From: Hyphomonas sp.
GTDB taxonomy: Bacteria > Pseudomonadota > Alphaproteobacteria > Caulobacterales > Hyphomonadaceae
Assembly: GCA_020638455.1 (NCBI GenBank)
Contig: JACKIK010000004.1
Coordinates: forward strand, 77,751-141,750
Length of the DNA stretch: 64,000 nt
Direction of reading: 5' to 3'
The notes under the pieces: model-generated
Seen by the model: the letters and a program-made list of their open reading frames with translations, nothing else
What the model was told of the DNA's origin: nothing
Database searches by the model: none
Shown: piece by piece, positions 1-8,313 of the stretch
Layout: the number at the start of each line of letters is the position of its first letter
Numbering within the stretch: the first letter of the stretch is position 1
Position numbers and translations under genes: made by a program

Positions 1-755
1 CTCGCCCGCTTCAGCGGGCCTTTCACGCCGCTTTCCTTCGCGTCCGCGATCACGCGCGGCAGGTCCAGGAAGTCTGGCGGCAACGGCGCCGCGTCCGGTT
101 TCGACTGATCGAATTTGCTCGTCTTCAGGTCGTAGGCGGTCATCCGCACGTCCATGCCCTCGAAGGCGGAAGGCGAATAGAAGCGGAAATCCACCTCGAA
201 ATTGCGATTGGGCAGTTCGTCGACCTCTACCGAAACGGGCAGCGCGTCGGCCTGCCACGGCTCCGCGATCGTCCGGAGGGCCGAGGCCATGGCCGAAGGC
301 AGCCCGGCCGGCACCGCCCGCCCGTCGATCTCGACGACCGGGAAATTCGGCGGCACCGTCACGCGCGTCCATTCATCCGTCTTCCTGAAATACTGCGCCT
401 GCGCCTCGAAGCCCGGCGGCACGAAGCTCGTCGTCATGTGCCCCTTCTGGAAATCAACATCGACCGTCACGGTATGGCGCTGATCGGTATCGCTCTCCAG
501 CGACAGCTTGCCGTCCTGCAATGTGTAGTGCCCCCGGTCGGCCATCCAGCCGCTTGCGTGCACGACATAGGATCCGTCCGCACGCAGATCCATCACGTCG
601 CGGTAGGTCTGGCCCACTGCGTCGGCATAGCGATGCTCCCAGATCCCGACCGGCAGGGGCGCCTGGTCGGTGTCATGGCCTGCCGCCTTCGCCTCCCCCG
701 CCTTGCCGCAAGCCGGGAGCATGAGTGCCAGGACCAGTCCTGCCAGCAGCCGCAT
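1..755 (-). CDS. Lipoprotein of unknown function (3' end beyond window)
   Basis: Reading the minus strand from an ATG at 755 gives an open frame of 251 codons that runs off the left edge, so the C-terminus is missing. The N-terminus is a lipoprotein signal: a short hydrophobic stretch ending in LMLPAC, where the cysteine at about residue 16 would be lipidated. A GGAGG ribosome binding site lies just upstream of the ATG. The mature part begins with a stretch that reads like a lipocalin or DUF-type beta domain (PVGIWEHRYADAVGQTYRDV), but I do not recognise a family. Function is unknown; the location is the periplasm or outer membrane. Confidence 0.75.
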   Translation of the reverse strand, partial: MRLLAGLVLALMLPACGKAGEAKAAGHDTDQAPLPVGIWEHRYADAVGQTYRDVMDLRADGSYVVHASGWMADRGHYTLQDGKLSLESDTDQRHTVTVDVDFQKGHMTTSFVPPGFEAQAQYFRKTDEWTRVTVPPNFPVVEIDGRAVPAGLPSAMASALRTIAEPWQADALPVSVEVDELPNRNFEVDFRFYSPSAFEGMDVRMTAYDLKTSKFDQSKPDAAPLPPDFLDLPRVIADAKESGVKGPLKRA

Positions 756-997
756 CCGGAATGCCTCCCAACTTCACCGCGCTTCGTGCTGCATTTCTAG
801 CAGATTTCCATGCTTGCCGCGACGCCCTTCCCGGCCACGGCGCGCAATCTCGGCGCCGGCGCGCATCCTGCGGCCAGCCCCGCAAGGTTCACGCTGCCTT
901 CTGCCTTCAAAACACACGGGTTTGCGAAACGGTCATTTCCGCTAGACTGTCCCGCACATACGGCCGGGACAGGCTGTAACGAGGGAGACGCAGGCTT

Positions 998-3328
998 TTG
1001 GACTGGTCGAAAATCACCGCGGAACTGAACACGGCGCGCACGCTGGATGCCGAGGCGCTCGAACAGCACCTCGCCAGGCTCGGCAACACCAGTCCGGACA
1101 TTGCCGGCGAACTCCGCGAAATCATCGGCCGCCGCCGCCTCGGACAGTCCTTCATGCAGACCTCGGTGGACGGTGCGGATATTCGCGCACGCTCCGTCCT
1201 GCCCGAAGGCGAGGCCGTCGGCGTATGGACGGTCCGCGGCCTGATCGGCGCCGGCGGCATGGGCGAAGTGTACCGGGCCGACCGGTCCGACGGCCGCTAC
1301 GATCAGACCGTCGCCCTCAAACTCATGCAGCTTGGCGGCGAACTCGACCGCCGCCGCTTCGAACAGGAACGCCGGCGCCTCGCCAGCCTCGACCATCCGG
1401 GCATCGCCCGCATCATCGACGGCGGCGAGGGTCCGGGCAACCGCCCCTTCATGGCAATGGAATATGTCGAAGGCGCACCCATCGACCGGCACGTCCGCAC
1501 AGCCCGGCTCGGCCGGCGTGACACGATCCGCCTGTTCCTGCAGCTCTGCGCCGCCGTCGAGCACGCGCACAACCGGCTGGTCCTGCATCGCGACATCAAG
1601 CCGGATAACATCCTTGTCGACGACCAGGGCCAGGTCCGCCTGATCGACTTCGGCGTCGCCAGCCTGCTCGACAGCGATGACGATTCGGCCGCGGGCCCGC
1701 TGACAGTCGCCTTCGCCGCACCGGAGCAGCTGAAGCGCGAGCGCCTGTCAGCAGCGACCGACATTTTCGCCCTCGGCATGGTACTGCACACGCTGCTGAC
1801 CGGCGCGCCGCCTGCCCGGTTGCCCGATGGCGGGGTGCAGATCGACCGGGCGGCGCTCGGCGCACGGGAACTCGCCGCTATCGCCGACAGGATGACCCGG
1901 ACCGATCCGGCCGAACGCTATGCCTCCGCCAGCGCGGTCGCAGAGGATTTGCGCGCCTTCCTCGACAAGCGCCCGGTCGACGCCTACCGCACCGGCGGCC
2001 TGTACCGCACCACCAAGGCGCTCAGCCGTTATCCCCTTGCCAGCGGGCTCGCCGCCGCCTTCGTTGCCGCCCTGGTCGCCGGCCTTGCCGCCACAACGCA
2101 CCAGACCCTGCAGGCCAACCGCCAGCGTGACCGCGCCGAGGCCGCGCTGGAGGACGCCCGCTGGCAGAGCGGGCGCGCCGGCGCTATGTTGAGCGCCCAG
2201 CAGGCCTATGGCGACCTGCTCTACAAGGCCTTCGGTGAGCAGGATACCGAAGCGCTGACGACGAAACTGCTGGAGGAATGGCAGGCCGCCTACGACAACC
2301 GGGCCGGCGATCCGGAACGCGCGGCCGCACTCAGCCTGGCGCTTTTCCGGAGCTTCTATTCAAGGGGAGACTATCCCTCCGCCCAGAAGGTTGCGGACGC
2401 CTGGTTTGCCGAGGATTTCGGCAGCGACGAGATCCTTGAGGCTGGCAAGGAAATGTACGGCAACTTCCTGTTCGACAGCCGCGAATACGACGCCGCCCTG
2501 CCCTATCTCCGCGACACGCTGGCGACTTTCGAAGCGCGCCACCGCCCGGCTTTCGACCGCTCGGCCACCGCGCTGCGGATCGCATCGGTCACCGGCGATG
2601 CCGGCGATATCGAAAAGGCGAAGCGCTATGCCCTTGAAAACCTGGCCGGCGCCAATGCGCCGGAACAGCTCGTGGAAGGGCACGGCATGCTCGGCGAAGT
2701 GCTCGGCCTCGCTGGCGACGATGCCGGCGCCTTCGCGCAGATCGTGCAGGCCCATGACGTCTTCACTCAGCACCCGGACTTCATCAGCCCTCTGCGCGCC
2801 AATCTTCGCATCCGCCTGGCCGGGACCGAACTGCAGCAGCACCACGACCCCGAAAGCGCAAGGGACTATGCCGCACGGTGCGCCGGGCAGGACACCGCCG
2901 ACCTCGGGGAGAACGAACTGATCGGCCAGTGCTTTGGTATCCTCGCCATGGCACAGCTGGAACTCGGCGAATACGATGAGGCGGCCGGAAATCTCGATAC
3001 AGCAGCCGGCCTGATGGCCCGCTACGGTGGCGCGCCGACGGAAGGCTATCCCGGCATCCGTACCGTCCGGGCTGAAATCCTGGCCCGTCAGGGCCGGATG
3101 GATGCCGCCTACGCCGAACTGGATGCCGTGGCCGCAATGCTGGCGGACCGGCCCGAAAACGACCCCAGCCGCCTGAACGTCGCGGTCACCCGCCTGATCG
3201 TCGACCTGCTGAACGGTACGGGTCCGGACGACATCCGCGGACGGCTGGCAGCGCTGCCGCCGGAAGACCTGCGGAATCCGCGGATCACCTACCTGCACGG
3301 CCGCCTGCTGAACATGCTGGCATCCTGA
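998..3328 (+). CDS. Serine/threonine protein kinase with TM segment and TPR-like tail
   Basis: This 776-residue protein starts at TTG, with GGGAG about 15 nt upstream. The kinase domain covers roughly residues 78-330. It has a glycine loop GAGGMGEVY (84-92), a catalytic Lys near 108, HRDIKPDN (197-204), DFG (217-219) and APEQ in the activation segment, so it should be active. A hydrophobic span near 345-367 (ASGLAAAFVAALVAGLAA) predicts a single membrane crossing. The remaining 400 residues are alpha-helical with TPR-like spacing and would face the periplasm if the span is real. This layout matches PknB-like kinases with C-terminal TPRs. No adjacent sigma factor or phosphatase is seen, so the substrate is unknown. 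The TTG start is the least certain part. Confidence 0.88.
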   Translation: MDWSKITAELNTARTLDAEALEQHLARLGNTSPDIAGELREIIGRRRLGQSFMQTSVDGADIRARSVLPEGEAVGVWTVRGLIGAGGMGEVYRADRSDGRYDQTVALKLMQLGGELDRRRFEQERRRLASLDHPGIARIIDGGEGPGNRPFMAMEYVEGAPIDRHVRTARLGRRDTIRLFLQLCAAVEHAHNRLVLHRDIKPDNILVDDQGQVRLIDFGVASLLDSDDDSAAGPLTVAFAAPEQLKRERLSAATDIFALGMVLHTLLTGAPPARLPDGGVQIDRAALGARELAAIADRMTRTDPAERYASASAVAEDLRAFLDKRPVDAYRTGGLYRTTKALSRYPLASGLAAAFVAALVAGLAATTHQTLQANRQRDRAEAALEDARWQSGRAGAMLSAQQAYGDLLYKAFGEQDTEALTTKLLEEWQAAYDNRAGDPERAAALSLALFRSFYSRGDYPSAQKVADAWFAEDFGSDEILEAGKEMYGNFLFDSREYDAALPYLRDTLATFEARHRPAFDRSATALRIASVTGDAGDIEKAKRYALENLAGANAPEQLVEGHGMLGEVLGLAGDDAGAFAQIVQAHDVFTQHPDFISPLRANLRIRLAGTELQQHHDPESARDYAARCAGQDTADLGENELIGQCFGILAMAQLELGEYDEAAGNLDTAAGLMARYGGAPTEGYPGIRTVRAEILARQGRMDAAYAELDAVAAMLADRPENDPSRLNVAVTRLIVDLLNGTGPDDIRGRLAALPPEDLRNPRITYLHGRLLNMLAS

Positions 3329-3418
3329 GGGTCTGCCGCCTCGCGCAGGCATGCGGGCACGGTGGATACGACGTCGACGCCCGCTAATATCATGGTCGAA
3401 ACGATGCCTGTTGACTCT

Positions 3419-3440
3419 TAACTCTATATATATAGAGTTA
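3419..3440. promoter_or_regulatory. Perfect palindrome, probable PadR operator
   Basis: A perfect 22-bp palindrome with half-site TAACTCTATAT lies only 4 nt before the ATG of the PadR gene. PadR regulators commonly autoregulate through A+T-rich dyads overlapping their own promoter. Assignment to this PadR is inferred from position. Confidence 0.6.
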
Positions 3441-3444
3441 TTGC

Positions 3445-3750
3445 ATGAGCAGACGCTTCCGTGCCCCTTCGCCCCAGACCATCGCCGTGCTTCAGGCGCT
3501 TTCCGGTCCCCATGCCCGCTGGTCGTACGGGCTGGAAATTGCGGAGGCGACCGGCCTCGCCTCCGGCAGCCTCTACCCCATCCTGATCCGGCTGGCAGAA
3601 CGGGGCCTGCTCGAGAGCGAGTGGCAGGACCCGGCACAGCCCGGCCGCCCCGCGCGTCACGCCTATCGCATCACTGGCGAGGGCCGAGCCGTGCTCCACC
3701 ACGCCCTCGCCACAGGGCGAAAGCCCGGACTGAAGGAGGCTTGGAGATGA
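3445..3750 (+). CDS. PadR family transcriptional regulator
   Basis: The product is 101 residues, the size of a minimal PadR-N winged-helix protein (subfamily 2-like, without the C-terminal helical domain). The sequence SGSLYPILIRLAERGLLESEW around residues 39-60 is the signature recognition helix and wing region of PadR proteins. Such proteins bind palindromic operators as dimers and repress their own operon. The stop overlaps the start of the next gene by ATGA, so the two genes are translationally coupled. The perfect palindrome immediately upstream (3419-3440) is the likely operator. The ligand is unknown. Confidence 0.88.
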   Translation: MSRRFRAPSPQTIAVLQALSGPHARWSYGLEIAEATGLASGSLYPILIRLAERGLLESEWQDPAQPGRPARHAYRITGEGRAVLHHALATGRKPGLKEAWR

Positions 3751-4346
3751 CCCCTGCAGATATGGTCCTCTACCTCGCCCACCGGATCGCCCCTGAAGGA
3801 CGGGCCGACTGGCTGAACGCCATGGAGGCCGAATATCAGGCGCTCGAAACGGGCCGCCTGCGCTGGGCTCTCGGCTGCGTGGCGGTGGCACTCGGCTGGC
3901 GCGTTGCAAGGGACGGCCTCTACGCGGCACTCCTTTGTGCAGCGACCTGGTTTGTCAGTAGAGACCCTCTCTTTGTCTATGAAGCCAAATTGATCCCGCA
4001 GGAATTACTGAGCTTTGGCCTGAACCCGGTGCTTGTGCATCTGACCGTCATTTGTGTTCTGCTGGGCGCCTATCGTCCACGGCAGATCGTGCTCGTCAGC
4101 TTCGTGCTGGTCACGGCCAAGCACCTCTACGGCCTCTATGTCTGGTACGTGGTGTGGCCCAGAGAATTTGGCGATGAAATGGGGCCCCTGTGGCCCTTCC
4201 TTCAGCGCCTGAACATAATGAACGCACATTTCCTGATTGGCGTCTGGGCGCAACTCGGTGCCTGTTTCACGGGTGGCTTCATCGGGCGCGCGCTCGCCTA
4301 CAGGTTCCGTCCGTCTTTGCGGTCCGGAAAGGCTTCAGGCCAGTAG
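3747..4346 (+). CDS. Multi-pass membrane protein paired with PadR
   Basis: The 199-residue product starts at the ATG overlapping the PadR stop (ATGA). The N-terminal 45 residues are soluble and contain EGRADWLNAMEAEYQAL, a motif seen in membrane proteins paired with PadR regulators. About four hydrophobic segments follow (around WALGCVAVALGW, LYAALLCAATWFV, VLVHLTVICVLLGAY and ACFTGGFIGRAL). PadR-membrane protein operons often respond to membrane stress or drugs, but no specific function can be assigned here. The pairing and overlap strongly support co-expression. Confidence 0.8.
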   Translation: MTPADMVLYLAHRIAPEGRADWLNAMEAEYQALETGRLRWALGCVAVALGWRVARDGLYAALLCAATWFVSRDPLFVYEAKLIPQELLSFGLNPVLVHLTVICVLLGAYRPRQIVLVSFVLVTAKHLYGLYVWYVVWPREFGDEMGPLWPFLQRLNIMNAHFLIGVWAQLGACFTGGFIGRALAYRFRPSLRSGKASGQ

Positions 4347-4449
4347 ATCGGCGTTCCCGTGCGAAAAAGCCCTTGCTTGCGCTGCGGGCATTTCAGACTT
4401 CGATTTGATCCCTGATCGAATTGTGCGCCGGAGGCGCACCAGCCTGAAA

Positions 4450-4524
<75 letters not shown>

Positions 4525-4583
4525 ATCCGGGGCCAGCCGGCCCCGTCAGGAAGCGTGGGTAATGGACAATCGGCGGGGCGCCG

Positions 4584-5234
4584 TCAAGCGTCTTCCGCCG
4601 CGTCCGCTGCGCCCTCTCCCGGCGTCCAGGCAATGAGGTTCACAGCGCTCTGCGCCAGCGCGTGCAGCGCCCGGCGCGAGGCCCCTGCCCGCGCGCGAAC
4701 CGACAGGGAATGCAGCACGGCAGTCGCGATCCGCGCCGCTTCGGAAGGCGGCAGGTCCGTGCAGGCCTCGCCATCGGCCTGCGCCCGCGCAATCCGCGCT
4801 TCGAACATCGCGTCGAGCCCGTCATTGGTGGCTGCCAGCTCGCGCCGGACGGCCGCATCGTGCAGGGCCTCCGGCGGCGCCGTGCTCGACACGAAGCAGC
4901 CGCGGCCTTCTTCGTGGCCGGAATAGATGCGGATCGCGGCGCGGTAGACGTCTTCCAGGCCCGTGCGCAGGGTCGGCGCTTCGTCGAGAATCTTCCGGCC
5001 GCGGGCCAGCGTCGCCTCGCGATACTGCCGCAGGGTCTGGATATAGAGCGCATGCTTGTCACCGAAGGCGCCGTACAGGCTCGGCCGGTTGAGGCCCGTT
5101 GCGCTGGTCAGGTCCTCGATCGAGGTGCCCTCGAAGCCGCCTTTCCAGAAAGCTTCCTGAACCTGCTGCAGCACTTCCTGCTCGTCGAAACTGCGGGGCC
5201 GTCCGCGCCGGCCGCCGGATTCTTTCTGGTCCAT
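4584..5234 (-). CDS. TetR/AcrR family transcriptional regulator
   Basis: The 216-residue product has the TetR N-terminal helix-turn-helix at about residues 14-60. It includes GTSIEDLTSATGLNRPSLYGAF followed by DKHALYIQ, a typical recognition helix. The remaining 150 residues form the helical ligand and dimerisation domain. The basic N-terminus (ESGGRRGRPRSF) is normal for the AcrR group. Upstream (5235-5275) is an A+T-rich stretch, ATATTGTAACGATGGGTA, resembling TetR-type operators with a TTGTAACGAT core, which suggests autoregulation. No divergently oriented pump or enzyme lies beside it, so the regulated target is unknown. Confidence 0.9.
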   Translation of the reverse strand: MDQKESGGRRGRPRSFDEQEVLQQVQEAFWKGGFEGTSIEDLTSATGLNRPSLYGAFGDKHALYIQTLRQYREATLARGRKILDEAPTLRTGLEDVYRAAIRIYSGHEEGRGCFVSSTAPPEALHDAAVRRELAATNDGLDAMFEARIARAQADGEACTDLPPSEAARIATAVLHSLSVRARAGASRRALHALAQSAVNLIAWTPGEGAADAAEDA

Positions 5235-5341
5235 CGGGCAAATTCCTCCGCATCGCTAATATTGTAACGATGGGTATGAAAATGCGCCTTTACAAGAAGC
5301 GGCCGGATGAATTTCTGCTGTCCAGCCCGCCGGAGCCCGCC

Positions 5342-5701
5342 TCAGGCGGCCATCACCTTGTCGACTTCCTCGACGATTTCCCGCAGATGGAACGGCTTCG
5401 ACAGCACTTTCGCGCCAGCCGGCGTCGGCGCGCCGGACGACAGCGCCACGGCGGCAAAGCCGGTGATGAAGACGATCTTCATGGCAGGGTCCAGCTCCGC
5501 CCCGCGGCGGGCCAGCTCGATCCCGTCGAGACCCGGCATCACGATGTCGGTCAGCAGCAGGTCGAAGACCTCGCGCTCCAGCGCCGCCAGGGCCGTTTCG
5601 CCATCGGCATAGTCCTGCACATCGTGGCCGGCGCGGCGCAGCGCAGCCGCCAGGAAGGCGCGCATGGAATCGTCGTCTTCTGCCAGCAGGATCTTGGTCA
5701 C
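5342..5701 (-). CDS. cpdR: Single-domain response regulator CpdR
   Basis: This stand-alone receiver domain has about 119 residues from the preferred GTG at 5701. An in-frame ATG at 5719 would add six residues, but AGGGGG lies about 10 nt before the GTG and known CpdR proteins begin near TKILLAEDD. Acidic residues EDDD, the phospho-acceptor Asp in LLLTDIVMPG (about residue 52) and the conserved Lys in VLSKPFH are all present. The stretch KIVFITGFAAVAL is close to Caulobacter CpdR. In that system, unphosphorylated CpdR delivers ClpXP to the pole and primes degradation of cell-cycle proteins downstream of CckA-ChpT. It is monocistronic here. Confidence 0.9.
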   Translation of the reverse strand: MTKILLAEDDDSMRAFLAAALRRAGHDVQDYADGETALAALEREVFDLLLTDIVMPGLDGIELARRGAELDPAMKIVFITGFAAVALSSGAPTPAGAKVLSKPFHLREIVEEVDKVMAA

Positions 5702-5851
5702 TTGGGCTGCCCCCTTCATCGGTGTGTCAGGCTAACCATAAACACGGCTTCGGGTAAATCTTGGGTGAATGTCCGGCCAATGCGCCTGTCTTTTTCAGCT
5801 GCGGGCGCCTTAAGGCTTGACCTTCGGGCGAACTCGCAAACCATAGGACCG

Positions 5852-6757
5852 ATGCGTGCCGTACCCGATCTTGCCGCCCTGCCCGCCGCTGCGCCTGCCG
5901 CAGAAAGCGACTCGTTCGAGGTCCCCTACACGCTGATGCGCCCACAGCACCAGACGGCGCCCCTCGTCTTCGCCTCGCCGCATTCCGGCTCGCTGTACCC
6001 CGCCGCCATGCTGGAGGCGCTGTGCGTGCCGCTGATCGACCTGCGCCGCACCGAAGACGCCTTCGTCGAGGAACTGTTCGCCGGCGCCCCGCCGGCCGGG
6101 GCGCTGCTGATGGCGGCGCGTTATGGCCGCTCGGTGGCGGACCTCAATCGCGACCCGCGCGAGCTCGACCCCGCCATGTTCGAAGGCGGCCCGCCGCGCG
6201 TCTGCGGCCTGCCGACGGCAAGGGTTGAGGCCGGCCTCGGCTGCCTGCCCCGCGTCGCCGCCCGCGGCGAAGGCATCTATGCCCGCCTGCTGACCCGCGA
6301 GGAGGGCGAAGCGCGCCTTGCCCATATCCATGATGCCTACCACGCCCGCCTCGGCGAGGAGCTGGTCGGCCTGCGCGATGCGCGGGGTGTGGCGGTCCTG
6401 ATCGACTGCCATTCCATGCCCTCGGTGCAGCCGGGACGCCGCGGCCTTGCCGATATCGTGCTGGGCGACCGGTTCGGATCCTCCTGTGATCCCCGGCTCA
6501 CCGCACGCGCTGAGCGCGAATTCCGCGATCTGGGCTTCACCGTCGCCCGCAACGCGCCCTATGCGGGCGGCTACACGACGCGGCGCTATGGCCGGCCCAA
6601 GCGCGGCGTCCATGCCCTGCAGATCGAAATCAATCGTGGCCTTTACATGAATGAGCGCGAAGTGAGCCGCCTGGCCACCTTCGGCGCCCTGCGCGATGCG
6701 ATCGACGGAGTCATCGCCGGCCTGATCGACACGGCGGCTATCCTCCCGAAGGTCTGA
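5852..6757 (+). CDS. N-formylglutamate amidohydrolase family protein
   Basis: The 301-residue product starts at ATG 5852, preceded by AGGA. It shows the FGase/HutG-family signatures APLVFASPHSGSLYP (about 35-49), a LNRDPRELD stretch, IDCHSMPS (about 190) and the C-terminal QIEINRGLYMN. His and Glu residues in these motifs would coordinate the catalytic metal. Family members hydrolyse N-formyl-L-glutamate to formate and glutamate in histidine degradation, although many paralogues outside hut operons have unknown substrates. No hut genes flank this copy, so the exact substrate is open. Confidence 0.85.
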   Translation: MRAVPDLAALPAAAPAAESDSFEVPYTLMRPQHQTAPLVFASPHSGSLYPAAMLEALCVPLIDLRRTEDAFVEELFAGAPPAGALLMAARYGRSVADLNRDPRELDPAMFEGGPPRVCGLPTARVEAGLGCLPRVAARGEGIYARLLTREEGEARLAHIHDAYHARLGEELVGLRDARGVAVLIDCHSMPSVQPGRRGLADIVLGDRFGSSCDPRLTARAEREFRDLGFTVARNAPYAGGYTTRRYGRPKRGVHALQIEINRGLYMNEREVSRLATFGALRDAIDGVIAGLIDTAAILPKV

Positions 6758-6799
6758 ATTTCCCACATCCTGCAGCAATCGCTGCAGATCTCCCCTGTT

Positions 6800-6885
6800 C
6801 GAAAAAAAAGGGCCGCGCTGGAAAGCGCGGCCGTAAAGTCAAAGGGAGGAAACGCCAGAGGCGTCTGCACCGAAGTGCAGGACCA
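6800..6885 (-). ncRNA. Candidate small RNA with three hairpins and intrinsic terminator
   Basis: On the minus strand the sequence reads as three successive hairpins: CTGCAC-TTCG-GTGCAG (6865-6880), ACGCC-TCT-GGCGT (6852-6864) and a perfect 9-bp GC stem (6811-6832) followed by eight Ts, a textbook intrinsic terminator. Between hairpins 2 and 3 is an unpaired TTTCCTCCCTTTG, complementary to Shine-Dalgarno sequences. This resembles the C/U-rich loops of several alphaproteobacterial trans-acting sRNAs. No minus-strand gene precedes the terminator. A possible promoter (TTGGCT, 16-nt spacer, ATAATT) lies just upstream. The assignment to an sRNA is inferred; no known family was matched. Confidence 0.6.
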
Positions 6886-6892
6886 GAATTAT

Positions 6893-6905
6893 TGTGCGAC
6901 GCACA
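6893..6905. promoter_or_regulatory. Perfect dyad TGTGCG-A-CGCACA upstream of candidate sRNA
   Basis: A 6-bp perfect inverted repeat with a single central base falls between the predicted -35 and -10 of the minus-strand sRNA candidate. It could be an operator. It also lies 150 bp upstream of the XRE regulator gene, which may be its binding protein. That link is inference only. Confidence 0.35.
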
Positions 6906-7056
6906 AAAAGCCAAGTGACAGGCTGCCGCATCGCGAAATTTTCCTGAAATTGCCCGTGATTTGGGCAGGTTTGCCTCTCCGGCACGCCGATTGCGTATGG
7001 GTTCGGCGAGTTTCCTGAATTGGGACGAACTTTGTCCCGCATGCCCGGAGAGTATA

Positions 7057-7452
7057 ATGGCAGACGAAACAGACCTGCACGTTGGCAAGCGCCTGCGCCG
7101 CCGCCGCCGCCTGCTGGGCATGACCCAGCAAGACCTCGCGTCCCAGGTGGGCGTGCGCTTTCAGCAGATCCAGAAATATGAGTGCGGTGCCAACCGTATC
7201 ACCGCTTCCCGCCTGTACGAGCTGGCCAAGGCGATGAACGTGTCGGTCCAGTATTTCTTCGACGGCATGCCGGCCAACGGCGCCCCGGATGCGGCCAATG
7301 ATGCCGAACGCCTCGAAAGCGACATCCTCAGCCAGAAGGAAACGCTGGAACTGGTCCGCGCCTATTACCGCCTCGACGAACGTCCGCGCCGCCGCCTGCT
7401 CGAGCTGGCCAAGGCCCTTGAAGGCGACACCGCAGGTCACGGCGCCGCCTGA
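7057..7452 (+). CDS. XRE/Cro-CI family transcriptional regulator
   Basis: The 131-residue product begins at ATG 7057, where GGAG is 6 nt upstream; an earlier in-frame start lacks such a site. The helix-turn-helix covers about residues 10-65 (GKRLRRRRRLLGMTQQDLASQ, then FQQIQKYECGANRITASRLYELA). A C-terminal helical region (ETLELVRAYYRLDERPRRRLLELAKAL) probably dimerises the protein. This architecture is common in Caulobacterales and Rhizobiales regulators that bind upstream of their own gene. The adjacent dyad and candidate sRNA lie in its upstream region. Confidence 0.88.
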   Translation: MADETDLHVGKRLRRRRRLLGMTQQDLASQVGVRFQQIQKYECGANRITASRLYELAKAMNVSVQYFFDGMPANGAPDAANDAERLESDILSQKETLELVRAYYRLDERPRRRLLELAKALEGDTAGHGAA

Positions 7453-7493
7453 CCTGCTTGACCGGCGTCGCGCGCGGGCCTAGCCCACGCGCC

Positions 7494-8303
7494 ATGACGC
7501 CGGATTTCTCCCCCGAAGACGAGCTTGCCCTGGCGGGCCGTCTTGCCGATGCGGCCTGGTCAGCGATCCGGCCGCATTTTCGTGAATTGTCCTCTGTCGA
7601 CAACAAGGGCGCTCCCGGCGCCCGCTACGATCCCGTCACTGAAGCCGACCGCGCCGCGGAGCGTGCCATGCGCGCCGTCATTGAGGCCGAGCGGCCGCAT
7701 CACGGCATCACCGGCGAGGAATATGGCGAGACCGCTTCGGCCTCCGGCTGGCGCTGGCTGCTCGACCCGGTGGACGGGACCCGCGCCTTCGTCGCCGGCC
7801 TGCCCGTCTGGACCACGCTGATCGCGCTCGTCGATCCCGAGGACCGGCCCGTGCTCGGCGTGATCGACCAGCCGGTGCTTGGCGAGCGCTATCTCGGCTG
7901 GCCGGGCGGTGCCGCGCTCGAAACCGCCTCCGGCCGCACACCGCTGAAAGCCTCGGCCTGCCCTTCCCTTGCCGACGCGGTGATTGCCACGACCGATCCC
8001 TACATCCTGACAGACCCCGAGCACCGCGCCTGGACGGGGCTCCGCTCCACCGCCCGCATCGCCCGCTACGGCCTCGATGCCTATGCCTATGCGCGGCTCG
8101 CCGGCGGCACGCTGGACCTTGTCGCCGAGACCGGCCTCAAGCCCTGGGATGTCGGCGCCCTCATCCCGGTCGTCACCGGCGCCGGCGGCCTCGCCACGGA
8201 CTGGGCCGGCAACCCTGCCCGCCTCGGCGGCCAGATCCTCTGCACCGCCAGCGAAGCCCTGCTCGAAGACGCGCTCCGTCTGGTGAAACCGGCCGCGTCC
8301 TGA
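7494..8303 (+). CDS. hisN: Inositol-monophosphatase family, probable histidinol-phosphatase HisN
   Basis: From ATG 7494 the protein has 269 residues, the usual HisN/IMPase length; an upstream in-frame start would add 12 weakly supported residues. Metal-binding and catalytic motifs are present: GITGEEYGE, the family signature LDPVDGTRAF and the C-terminal LKPWDVGALIPVV with its metal-ligand Asp. In actinobacteria and alphaproteobacteria this subgroup dephosphorylates L-histidinol phosphate in histidine synthesis. Broader inositol-phosphate or PAP phosphatase activity cannot be excluded, because no his genes are adjacent. Confidence 0.82.
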   Translation: MTPDFSPEDELALAGRLADAAWSAIRPHFRELSSVDNKGAPGARYDPVTEADRAAERAMRAVIEAERPHHGITGEEYGETASASGWRWLLDPVDGTRAFVAGLPVWTTLIALVDPEDRPVLGVIDQPVLGERYLGWPGGAALETASGRTPLKASACPSLADAVIATTDPYILTDPEHRAWTGLRSTARIARYGLDAYAYARLAGGTLDLVAETGLKPWDVGALIPVVTGAGGLATDWAGNPARLGGQILCTASEALLEDALRLVKPAAS

Positions 8304-8313
8304 AACAGTCCTG

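Noticed and set aside
797..3637. Long minus-strand open frames (263 and 425 codons)
   Set aside because: They lie antisense to the Ser/Thr kinase, which has complete motifs. Long opposite frames are expected in GC-rich coding DNA.
5810..6778. Minus-strand open frame of 322 codons
   Set aside because: Antisense to the N-formylglutamate amidohydrolase gene, with no recognisable domain or start signal.
6770..6787. CTGCAGC-AATC-GCTGCAG hairpin as terminator of the amidohydrolase gene
   Set aside because: The stem is clear but is not followed by a T-run, so it is not a convincing intrinsic terminator.
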